Of a DNA stretch of 64,000 bases, positions 1-11,400 are shown in pieces (position 1 is the stretch's first letter; the number at the start of each line of letters is the position of its first letter). Under the pieces are notes generated by a model. That model saw only the letters and a program-made list of their open reading frames with translations, was not told the DNA's origin and ran no database searches. The DNA comes from Ricinus communis (Eukaryota > Streptophyta > Magnoliopsida > Malpighiales > Euphorbiaceae): contig NC_063261.1 of NCBI RefSeq assembly GCF_019578655.1, positions 4,348,446-4,412,445 on the forward strand, read 5' to 3'. A program made the translations under genes and the position numbers.

Positions 1-1420
1 CAATATTTTCTCTATAGTACCATAGCTTTTTACCAGTTCCTTAATTCCCTTAGCTTAAATTTGTTTTAGTATTCATAAACACTATCTTCTCAGTTTAATT
101 TCTTCAGGTTTCAATTTTACTAGTTTTATTTTTTTTTATCTTTTAGTTGTAGTTCTTTATCTTAAAATAATCATTTTATTTAGATTTAACAAAGCTTTTA
201 GAAGTAGAGTTAAGAACCAAAAAAACTGTAAATCCCTTAAGTCATTTCGTATAATTACTTTAATAGAAGTTAGATCGACGCAATTAATTTATTTTTCATT
301 AAACACTTTAATTTTGAGGTAGTTTGCCTCTAGCACTCTCAAAATACTAGTACACGTTAAGGGCCAGATATTGTGCAAACACTTAGTTATTTTTTTATTA
401 GTTATAGTTACATTTTCTTATTGTTTGAGATTGTTAGTTTTATTTTATTGATATTATCTTTTAGGATTATTACTTTTGAGTGCTTTATAGATATTTTTAT
501 GTATTGTAAATATTTTTAATTTTTATTGGTTTAATAATCTGTTTATATTTCACAAGTGTTCTTAAAACAATTGTGTTTTTTATTATTTATTATTTATTAT
601 TTTTTATTAGTTTTGAATACCTAAAAAAAATTTAACATATACTGTTTTCTTCAACATATATATATTTTACTGTTAGAATATTTTGAGTTTTTATTTTGTT
701 TATATTAACTGATTTTAGATATTTAACAAATACCTAATGTATATTTTATTGTAGTTAACATATATATTTTTTTCTGTTGTACGTTATATATCTAAATTAT
801 GTTATCTTGCATTTTAAAATTTGCAGATACCTAATGTATACCTAACATATACTATTATTGAAAATATATATAATTTTTGTTATTAAATATTATTTCCATT
901 TACATTATGTTTAATTTTAAAAAAAAAATCAGCTAATATATATTTAACGTATACCTTTTGTTGTTGGACTTTTTTTTCATAGTTTATTTTCTGTTTCATT
1001 TTTAAAAGCATAAAATACCTAAAATATACTTAAAGCATATTACTTTTTGTTAAACATATACATTTTGTTGTGACTTTTTTCTATTTTATAAATATTTTTA
1101 TTCACATATACTTAACGTATACCTAGCATATACTTGTAGATATTGTAAAAGAATATTCAAGAAGATTTTTATTTTATATCATTGATTTTTAAAAATAAAT
1201 ATAATTAAAAATAATATCAATTTAGTTTTTAATATCAATAAATTTTTCATGTCTAAAACAATAATATTGGATTAGTTTTCAGTAGATTTCTGCTTGTCTT
1301 CTGATTATGTCCAAGTTTTATCCATTTTTTACATTTGTTTTGTATCATATTTTGCCATGCTTGTTTCAATATTCTCTTCTTTGGTCTTCTAGCTTTTATT
1401 ATGCCGTCTGGTGGGAGCAC
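1..1420. repeat. AT-rich DNA with degenerate CATATAC/GTATACC repeats
   Basis: There is no supportable gene here. From about 640 to 1,140 the DNA holds many scattered copies of short related motifs such as acctaatgtatac, taacgtatacc and cctaacatatac, spaced tens of bases apart. Similar motifs (aacgtatacaaagcatatac) recur at about 4,210-4,280, on the far side of the broken transposase gene. Such repeats lying either side of a transposase gene are typical of subterminal regions of DNA transposons, so I infer they belong to the MULE at 1,424-3,892. I could not find its terminal inverted repeats. Confidence 0.45.
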
Positions 1421-1423
1421 AAT

Positions 1424-3892
1424 TATTTATTTGACTTTAATCGATATATTCCATATGCTTCTATCTCCAATTGGGTGTACAATTCCTTCATATATTGCAA
1501 TCAAATTATCTTTTGTATAAAAATCTAAGCAATAGTAATAAGGATCTTGATTCATCTCCTTCAATATAGCTAGTGCATGTGGACATGGTATCTCATCTAT
1601 TTGAAACATGTAGCAAGTGCAACTTTTTTCCCTTATGTTTACAATGAATATCTTTTCATTTTCATAGATATTGAATATTTCATCATGAGACAGTTTGACC
1701 TTTTATCAAATAATATAAAATAATTTAAAAAAAAATATTAAATGTGTATTAAGTATGGTTATTAAATATAATTAAATAGATCAATAATATGAAAATTACC
1801 TCCATTTTTAAGACTTGTATGTAGTTCTCACTCAACATTTCTTTAGTTCTTTCTGAAAGAATTGTACAAGTTGCCCTTACATTGTTTCTATTCATTTAGC
1901 TCCATTCTTGTATTAAAGAATGTAAGTACTCCAACAATGTAGTAACTAGTAGATCTTTAGTTGCTTTATTAACTACATTTGGTGATTCAGTTATGCTTGA
2001 AGTCATGGTGGAGTATTTATTACTTTCATTGAATGATCTTGCCCATTTGTCATATCCAATGCTGCTCAAGTAAGATCTAATCCTTTTATCAACTTCGTCC
2101 AACTCATTCATGTGATATACGCTTTTTCAGCTCCAAAGAATGAGTCTTTAATCTTTTTGGAGTTCTTTTTAAAGTTAGTTTTCAGATTATTCAATAGAGG
2201 GTACATGCGGAACCCATGAGTAGCTTCAGGTGTATTTTTCTAGTTGCTATTTGGGTGCTTTCATGTCTATCAATAATTATGCATAGACGTTCTCTACAAC
2301 CAAATATTTTGCTGATTTTTCTTTTAAAAAGAATTCTCAAGAGCATTATTTTCAGAATCAACAATAGCAAATACTAGTGGAAAGATCTTATCAGCCCTAT
2401 CTTGTATTATTGTAGAAAAAAGCGTGTCCCCACGGAATGTTTTTAGAAAACTTTCATCTACTACTATCACATGTTTACTGTATTTCCATCCTTGTATAAA
2501 TGCATGTATAGCTATGAATATGAAAAGAAAAGTATTGTCTTCTTTCCTTTCCAACTCAACAAATCCTGAGTTTGTTGTTTCTAACATATACAAGTAACTT
2601 AGAATTAATTTATATGACTCACTTGGTTTCCTTCTTATTTCCTTCAATGCTTTTTTTTTTTTAATTCCATGCTTTCATGTAGTTCAAACTCACATTGTGA
2701 TCGTTCTTCGTTTCTCTTATTATATCAATTAGTATATAGACTTTTTGATGTTGAGGTATTTTGATTTGATATATTCTGCAACTATAGTTGATGTTGCTTC
2801 TTGATTGTTGTTCATTCTTACTTCTAAAGAGCAATTGTGTGTCTTTAAATTCTTAAACTATAAACATATTACTTTTGCTACTTTTTTGATGTTCTTAAGT
2901 ACCATTTACAACTCAATCCAAACATTTCACAATATATCTTTCATGACAAGGTTTGCTCACCTTATATTGGAAGGGGTTTCTTATAACATTGACGCTTAAT
3001 GCTTTCTTCAAATCTTCTTTATTTCTGAAAATTTTTCCTTTTTGATTTTGATTTATTGAATGTTGATTATCATTAATAATTTTGTACTTTCAATTTTTGT
3101 TTCTTCTTCTTCTTCTTCTTCTTCTTCATTTTTGTCCCTTTCTTGTATTGTGTTTATACTATGATATTTTACATAAACCAAAAAATCTATAGAAGTATCT
3201 TCATAGTTTGGTTTTATTGAGCTTTATTCAAACATTTCAATTAGAATTGTTGTAGATGCTTCAATTCTTATAATCTCCTTACTTGTTCTTGAATATGATA
3301 TAAAAAATGTATTTTCTGAATCTTTTTCAACAACAGTGATACAAAGAGGGTACCTTAACAGAAAAAATATATATTAACTAATGAATTAGGCTGAAAATAA
3401 ACTGATATTAATTCCTAATGCTCAAATATTTACCTTGTGAAATCGATTTCATTTTTCTTCAATATTTCAATTAGAATTGTTGTAGATGCTTCAATTCTTA
3501 TAATCTCTTTACTTTTTCTTGAACATATGATATAAAAAATGTATTTTCCAAATTTTTTCAACAATAGTGATATAAAGAGGATACTGTATCGGAAAATATA
3601 TATATTAACCAATGAATTAGGCTAAAAAGAAACTAATATTAATTCCTAATGCTTAAATATTTACCTTGTGAAATCGATTTTATTTTTCTTCAACTCCAAG
3701 TAGAATAATGGGCTTGCATCATCATGTATCTTCAATGGTAAGTAACTACCTTTTACTTGATATTGTATCTGCATCATTTTCTCTTTTATTTTGATTTTGA
3801 GTTGATATGCTATGATTTCAAAGAGTTTTTCAACATTGCAATCCATTTGAATAAGTACTCCAATTACTTCAAAGTCCACAAAGTTCTTATTT
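1424..3892 (-). pseudogene. MULE (Mutator-like) transposase, broken
   Basis: Read on the minus strand, the fragments follow the order of a plant MuDR-type transposase. An N-terminal block (3,892-3,660) contains PLKIHDDASPLFYLELKK. An acidic run coded by the CTT/TTC repeat near 3,100-3,130 follows, then a MuDR DNA-binding block (2,999-2,660) ending in a YMKAW-like motif. The DDE catalytic block (2,647-2,270) has VIVVDESFLK, where the first catalytic Asp is expected, and IDRHES for the second. A helical block with YDKWARSF lies at 2,111-1,896. The SWIM zinc finger (1,609-1,427) shows DEIPCPHALAIL and DPYYYC. Stops and frame changes separate the blocks, so the gene is dead. A tandem duplication (3,231-3,690) copied part of the N-terminal region. 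The family assignment is firm; exact ends are approximate. Confidence 0.85.
3231..3690. repeat. About 230-bp tandem duplication inside the MULE gene
   Basis: Two adjacent units share the text ttagaattgttgtagatgc (at 3,241 and 3,471) and, further on, tattaatcctaatgc-like and ttaccttgtgaaatcgattt segments. The offset is 230 bp. On the minus strand both units encode the KKNxIDFTR to SKEIIRIEAST stretch of the transposase N-terminal region, so the duplication repeats coding sequence and disrupts the reading frame. The units differ at several bases, so it is not recent. Confidence 0.85.
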
Positions 3893-4990
3893 TTATTCTA
3901 TTTACACTATAGTGAATAAACACTCGTATTGTTTTTATTTTTTCTGTAAAATTTATTTAGAAAAATTTAAAATTAATATATTTCTTATAAATTTTATATT
4001 ATGTATAAAAGATATTAAAAAAATCTTTTTTGCTTAAAAGTATAACAAACATATATTTTTTTTTGGTTTTCAAATTTGATACTTTCTCAGATAAGATATT
4101 ATAAATCAATTTGGAAATTCCTCCACGATATACAAGACATTTACTTTATTAATAATTCTTTAGTAAGAAAAGTAATTCAAAATTCAAATAATGTATTTTA
4201 GATTCATTTTTTTTTTCAAACGTATACAAAGCATATACTTTTTTTTCTTCAACGTATATCCAACATTTATTTATTTTTCTTCCTTTTCACATTTCCATAT
4301 TTTTAAATCAACAAAGAATTTTTAAATTATTATTTTTCTATTAATTACTAATATCACAATATCAAACTGAAAATGCAATATTATTTCACAAACTTTAATA
4401 TGTTTCAAATCCTCCATACATACATTTTTTTCCAAGGACATTCAACACATACCTCTTTTCATGCTGTCAGGTTTTTTTTAATACTTTTTTTAGATTTGGT
4501 ATTAAAAACACATCTCTAAAGTTTTAAAAATAGTAAAATAATTTTTAAATTTATCGACTAGAATGAAATAATATTTCATAAAAACCAATTCCATATAGTT
4601 GAATATAGAGATTTTTTTAAAACAATTCAAAATTTACCTTTTGTTTTTATGTTTGTTTACTAAAAATGACGTTTTAAATGCTGAATTACTTCTAAAATCA
4701 ATTATGTTAGTCGGTTTTTTTATGTTAATTGATATATGCATATTGTTTTTGATATTTAATATGATAATTTTTTATTTTTTATTAAATTTTTATTATTTTT
4801 GTGACTTGTTCTCGACTTTTCTGAAGAAATAAAGATCAGATATTTTTATAAATATATTTTCATATAAAGATATTTTTGACGTTAGAAGCTTTTGCAAGTA
4901 TTTTTATAAATATTTGATTTGTCTATGGCATTTATGAAAAATATCTAAAATCAAAGAATTATGTTATTCAATTTTTGCTAAAAAATGAAT
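3893..4990. other. AT-rich spacer, no gene seen
   Basis: This is low-complexity AT-rich DNA between the broken MULE and NUP1. Motifs related to those at 640-1,140 occur near 4,210-4,280 and 4,430-4,455. The one plus-strand open frame (4,599-4,832) is an F/L/I-rich translation of AT-rich DNA with no recognisable domain. Confidence 0.5.
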
Positions 4991-5291
4991 AGAAACCTTT
5001 ATCCGTAGGCAGGCGCGTTTTTTGTCTGTCATCTTTATAAGAGCAACAGACAGTAATTTTATAATATACATCTATTTTCTTCGAAAGCACATTTTTTATT
5101 TTAATACGGGAACAAATACGGTGTCTGTAATTTCTTTTTCCCAATTCTTTGCACCCTCACATTTCTATTTTTTTCTCTCTCTGTCCAATAAATAAACAAA
5201 AAACCCTAATAACTGATTCCTTTTCTCGCTCTCTCTCTCTGAAAGAAACTCTCTTTCTCTATATCCACCGTTTGCCCTAATTGGCGGCTCG
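4991..5291 (+). promoter_or_regulatory. NUP1 upstream region and 5' leader with telo-box
   Basis: Base composition rises in GC just before the NUP1 start. A telo-box (aaaccctaa) lies at 5,201-5,209, followed by a CT-rich tract (ctcgctctctctctctgaaag) from about 5,225, then the start codon at 5,292. Telo-boxes and CT-rich leaders are common near the transcription start of plant housekeeping genes. TATA-like runs (tttataagag, ataatataca) occur at about 5,033-5,070. The transcription start is not determinable from sequence alone. Confidence 0.4.
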
Positions 5292-8200
5292 ATGGCGGCG
5301 GCTCCACAACGTAACGAGAATCCGTACGAAGACCGAAGTGGTTTTGGCAAGTTTCGAAAGCGTCCCATGCGAAGGGTCTCAACGACGCCGTACGATCGAC
5401 CGCTAACTGCAATTCGAAACCCTAGCCATGCGACTCACGTGAATAACAATAACAATTGGTTATCGAAGCTAGTGGATCCTGCACAGAGACTTATTACTTC
5501 TAGCGCTCATAAGCTTTTCGCTTCTGTTTTTCGAAAACGGTTACCTCCTCCTCCGCCTCCTCCGCCAGAGCAGCCGCCGGAGCCAGGTTAGGTTCGGTTC
5601 TCTAGGTTTTTTTTGACGTTGTCTTATTTATTAATTATATATTACTAGTTTTCGTTATGTTATTAATTTGGTGGTTCTTTTTGTGAAATGGTGTTTATTA
5701 GGGTTTTAATTCTGGTAAGGGGAAACTGTTTTTTTGTTTATTTTTTCTATTCTTCTGTTTATTGGAGCAATTAATGGTGATTAAGGTCTTGATTATGTCA
5801 AATTTATAAATTTGGGCTTTTGTCTTAGAAAAGTGAAGTTTAGCGTTAAAATTTGGAGTAACTGCTTTGTTTCTTTCCTATAGGTGTATTATTTTTGCTT
5901 TAGTTGTTGGAGAAGTGAATTTTTTCACTTTTGGTTATGCTTTGATTTAATAGTTTGTATTTAAGCTAACATTGTTTTCTACTTCAATGTATTTAGTGCC
6001 TGAATGTTTTGTTGGTAGAAATCCCTTTCGCTGAAAGCTGTTTTTCTTTTCTAAGCAGTTGGCTGGTAGTATTAATGCAATTTTATGTGAAGGAATTTAA
6101 TTAAACAATGCCTATTGTTTTCTTAATAGAGGCAAATGGGGGAGCATCTGATAAACAGCAGGAAGCGGTTTGTAAAGTAAGTACGAATGGATTTTATGGG
6201 TTTATTTTTGTTCTTCTTGATAAGCTCCTGCGTGTTGAATGCTAATGGGATGTAAAATGCCTCTGAAAATGCAATATATTAGGATGGGCGTCTTTAAGAT
6301 CACTTAATGGGAACAAACAATATATAACTATTTAGATAGCATGTGTAATGAAATGTAGAATGAAATTACTATTATTGCAAATTGAATGCTTATTTGAACT
6401 TTTCTTTTTTAGTGAAAGAGAACATGATCTTTGGGATTCCCATACTTGAGGCAGTAGCTTGCAGTAAGGTTTTTCTGGGGAGAAAAACATGTGAGGTTTT
6501 CAAGATAATGTGTTATTCTGAATGGCAATTTTTTTTATTTCAATTATTTTCTTAAAAGAAAGATAGAGTGATAATCAAATACATAAATAATTGTTGTTCA
6601 AAACTTGAAAGGTTATCCAGAATTTCTTGTAGCATTCACAAGTACATTTTTAGTTGTGCAATATTATTGAGCTTAAATGCATTGGGCAAGGTTAGAGCTT
6701 AATTGCACTGGGAAAGAAACAAATTTTGCAATGTTATCAGGTTTACTGTATATCCTGTTACTAACTATGTTTCATATAGACTTGTGAGATAATAAAATGA
6801 TTATCTACAGTTTGGGATTATAAAATTTTGATATAGTTTTGAATTTAATTTTTGGAACACAATTTCACTTCTAATTTCAACTTGAGATAATCCTACAAGG
6901 ACTTAATTTAGGAGAGTTTCTCTGGTTTATAAGGTTGCTAATTGCAAGAAATTATGTTATTTTAGCATAAAAAACAACCTGACTTTGATTTAGATGTTTG
7001 CATTGTAAGTTCAGTATGAATAGAAGATCATTAGATCATTGATGCTAGAACTGCTTGGCATGTATGTAGTAATACAAGATCAATTGAATTTAATTTTTGG
7101 AACCCAAATTTCACTTCTAATTTATTGAACAACTTGAGATAATCCTATAAGGACTTAGGAGAATTTTTCTGGTTTTTAAGGTTGGTAATTACAAGAAATT
7201 ATGTTATCTTAGCATAAAAAACAACCTGACTTTGATTTAGATGTTTGCATTGTAAGTTCAGTATGAACAGAAGATCATTAGATCATTGATGCTAGAACTG
7301 CTTGGCATGTATGTAGTAATGCAAGATCAATTGCAGCTATTTCCTGAATCTTCCAGTACCTCCGATGTTCATTGATAATATTACGTGAACTTGTAATAGT
7401 AATTTCATGTCTTTGCTTTACTGTCTATAGTACTGTTATGCTCGGTGAATTTAAGTGAAATTTATTTGCTGTTTACAAATTTTTCCTTATAAAGGATCTA
7501 CGTGGCATAAAAGGATCAGCAACAAATGATTTTGATTGTCCAGCTAGTAGTTCTGACAAAGGTGGGCTTACTGAACTGGAGCGAATTTTGAAGCAGAAGA
7601 CATTTACTAGGCAAGTCATTGTAGAGACCTACCCTAATGTCTTCAATTGATATTACTTGTCTCTTGTAAATTACTGCAGTTATGCATCCTCAAAAAAGTG
7701 CAATTCTTTAATTTGTGATCTCATAATTCCTTTATCTGCTTTGTTTGTGAATATAAATTATCCTCTGTTGTATTTGGAAAAATTTTTAGAACATGATTAA
7801 ACTCAAAACATTCCGAGTTATTAATAATAAGGTCTTTGCATTTCCCAGATTGGTTGGGCCCACATAGGCTTGACTTTCTTAGGACTTACTATCACGGCTG
7901 GCTAATTGATCAAGCGCCAACTTGATTGCATAAATTAAAGAAAGTGTAGTTTGTGATCAGGTTGGGTTGGGCTCAAGGAAGCCATATCTCATGCTTGTCC
8001 TACTTTGGAGGCAGGCCTTTAGTCAGTATGAATGTCGTAACAATATCTCCTGCCTGAATCTGGATATTAATGGTTGGATCTGTTGGGCAGAGCCATAGGC
8101 TCATGAGTAGTTCCATTTATAATATTTAATGGCTTGTCCTGACTTTCTATTTATACCTGGTCTACTTGGTAAAGTCTTTATATATGATGTCTGTTGTTGG

Positions 8201-8418
8201 TTGTTTTATCCACATGGTGATTGCGTATGGACTCTTAGTTGTTGGTGGTTTTATCCCTAGTAAATGCCATAATACTAACATTTTTGTGACTGCTGGACTA
8301 GTGATTAAATTTCTAACTTCTTTTAACTGTCAAAAGATCATAGTACTTCTTCATTTTTTTCCTTTTATTAATCTGCTTTATCTGTGTCAATAATGTGTAC
8401 TTATAATATTACTGGCCC

Positions 8419-8452
<34 letters not shown>

Positions 8453-11400
8453 AAATTGTTGATTGCATGTTTTGAGCTTGATCTTGTGATGATTGTTAAT
8501 TTGAATCATTTTGATTTTTGAACAGGTCTGAGATTGATCAATTGACAGCTTTACTGCAATCAAGAACTGTTGAAATACCTGTGGGGACTCGAGAGAATAA
8601 ATATGAAGTAATCCCTTCAAAAGGGGTGTTATCACATGATAGGAAGGAGGAGTTCCCAAATACTCCAAAGAAAGATAATGGACTTGACAGCCACTGCGTT
8701 TCAACTCCAATTGTCAACTCAAGTGTAGGGAAACTTGCCTTTACTTTAATTTTTCTTCTGTTTTGAATACCTGGAAGTGCTTTTGTTGGTTCTTATGATT
8801 ATCTTGTACCATGGCATAGGTAAATGTGCATCTGTTATAGTTGATTATTTGCAATTGCGTGCAGTCATGCACATGCACTAAAAGGTGGAAATGTTGCACT
8901 ATGGCTCTTGTTTCACATTCAATGGCTAAAATGTCTTCAGGTTCTTGATGAGGATGTTGCTTCACCTGCAGAGCTTGCAAAAGCTTACATGGGTAGCAGG
9001 CCTTCAAAGATATCACCACTAGCGCTAGGTTTGCGCAGTCAGTCTATAGGGGAGGATGCAGTTACACAGATTGATCGACCATTTGCTTCAAAGTCGCCAA
9101 TCATGTCAATTGTTCCAAGGTCTTCAAGTCGTGTTATGCCTGTTGTAAATGGTTTTGTAACACCAAGATCTCGAGGCCGATCTGCTATATACAGCATGGC
9201 TAGAACACCATATTCCAGAGTTCACTCAGCCTCTACCCTCCAGGTTGATATATTAATGCTATTCTTTTTCATAATTGATTTTGGCTTTTGATTATTTATG
9301 CAAATATTCTCATTTTTTAGGGTGCTGGAACTGAAAATGATAGTTTTGGTGCACCATCATCATCATCTCAAAGCATCTGGGAGAATAGCAGATCTTCTGG
9401 ATCTAGACAAGGGGTATTAGCGCTAGTATAAGTCACATTGTTCACGGATTCTAAAATCTTTTTTCTAAGAGGGTGGATATTAACTTGCATTTTTTTGGTT
9501 TCTTTTACAGGCTTTAAAGCGAAGGAGTTCAGTTTTGGATAACGATATAGGATCTGTTGGTCCTATTCGCAGAATTCGTCAAAAATCTAACCTCTTACCT
9601 TCTTCTGGGACTCTTTCTGTACGTGGAACTGGCGTTGCTTCTAGTGGTGTTCGGCATCCCTTATCAGAGAAGCAAGTTTTAGAAAGTGAAGTATCAATAG
9701 GAAATGGGGATAATACTATTCGCAGTTCAGGTATTACATCCGTCCCCTCCAAGTCCAGTGAGATGGCTTCAAAGATATTGCAGCAACTGAATGTTTTAGT
9801 GTCATCGAGGGATAAATCACCTACTAAGTTGTCACCATCGATGCTACGTGGTCCAGCTCTTAGAAGCCTGGAGAATGTAGACACTTCAAAGTTCACTGAG
9901 GCTGTTCAAGACGATAATAATAAGTTGGATATCAAGCATGATGGATCATTACCTGATTCACGAGATTCTATGTTGCAAAAGCAAGATAAGTTTGAGGAAA
10001 ATGGTCCAGTTAAGCTTGCTGCTGCTCATGGCAAGTTAGCTTCTGCTTTAAATGGCATGGTATCCACAAGTCTAGTGAAGAATAATGTATCTGATGGCAA
10101 AACAGTATCTTCTGGGACTGATCCTGTTGTGCAGTCTACTCCACAAAAGAAGCGCGCTTTCTATATGAGTGCACATGAGGTACATCTCTTTCATATCATT
10201 TTATCCATACACCTGATATCATCATAAATGGTTCTGATTGTTACATTATGCCTGTTTGACATTTAGCTCAAAACTATGTATGGACTTATCTAATATTATG
10301 GATGTTCTAAAGTGTGGTGTAGTACCATATTTTTTTCTCCTTTCAAATTTTTTTATCAATAATATCGAGGTGATGCTTATTTCAACTATTGCAGTTACTA
10401 CTATAATGCCATAGTTGTCAAAGGCGTGCCCGAGGCGAGAGGCGCACAAGGCGCAAGCCTTAGGGCTTCAAGCCAAGAAGGGCAGGCGACTTCACTAAGG
10501 CAGGCACACGCCTTGGTGCGCCTTGACTTCAATGGTTTTTTTTTTTTTCTTTTAAAATATGAAATAATCTCCGCCCTTCATCATAAGCTTAATGTAGGTT
10601 ATGTAGGCTTATCCACACCTGATTATCTCTAAAAAAATTAAAAAAGAGAAAGAAAGAAGATTAGGGCAAAAAAAGACATGATCGAGAAAAAGACAACTTT
10701 GCCACACAACTTGGACAGCCACCTTAACAGCTCTATCCTTTCTAGAAATTAGTTTCCAAGAGGCTAGGATCTACAACTCAGCTTCAGCTTGAATGAAGGA
10801 TTGTTTATCTCAACTTCTTTTCCTTTCTTCTTCTCCTCTTTTCTTTTTGCTGTACCTGTAGGCTGTACAGTATCGATGGAAATTGTTTTTTCCTTTTCTC
10901 TTCTTTTCTTCTTCTCCTCTTCTTTTACTCCTACTCTCTTTCAAGTTTCATCTATACTAAAATAGTGCCATTATAAGGCTGAAATTATGATTTGGCATGT
11001 AGTAGGACTGAGACCATAATTTTAGACTTGTAGTAGTAAGTTAGTAATGGAAGATGCTTTAGGATTTCTACTACTACCCTAGGATTTCTAGTTATTTATA
11101 AGACTATTTTTTACTTTTATTTTCTCTTGTTAATATATCCTTTTATTGTTTGTTAAATGCCTCTTGAACATGATTGTCATGATTTTTTTATTTCTTTTCT
11201 TTGGTTGTGTTAAGTTTTTTATTTTATGCATTTGTTGTGTTATGAGTCTTAGTTTTATTCTACTTTTTGCGCCTCACTTCAGTCAGGCGGCGTGCGCCTC
11301 ACTTCAGTCAGGCGGCGTGCGCCTTGCCTTGCGCCTCAGGCACCAAGAGCCTTTATCGCCTTTGTGCGCTTTTCGCCTTTAACAACTATGTATAATGCCA

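Noticed and set aside
1307..1528. Plus-strand frames of 60-73 codons over the SWIM region
   Set aside because: They are antisense to the MULE transposase zinc finger and have no domain.
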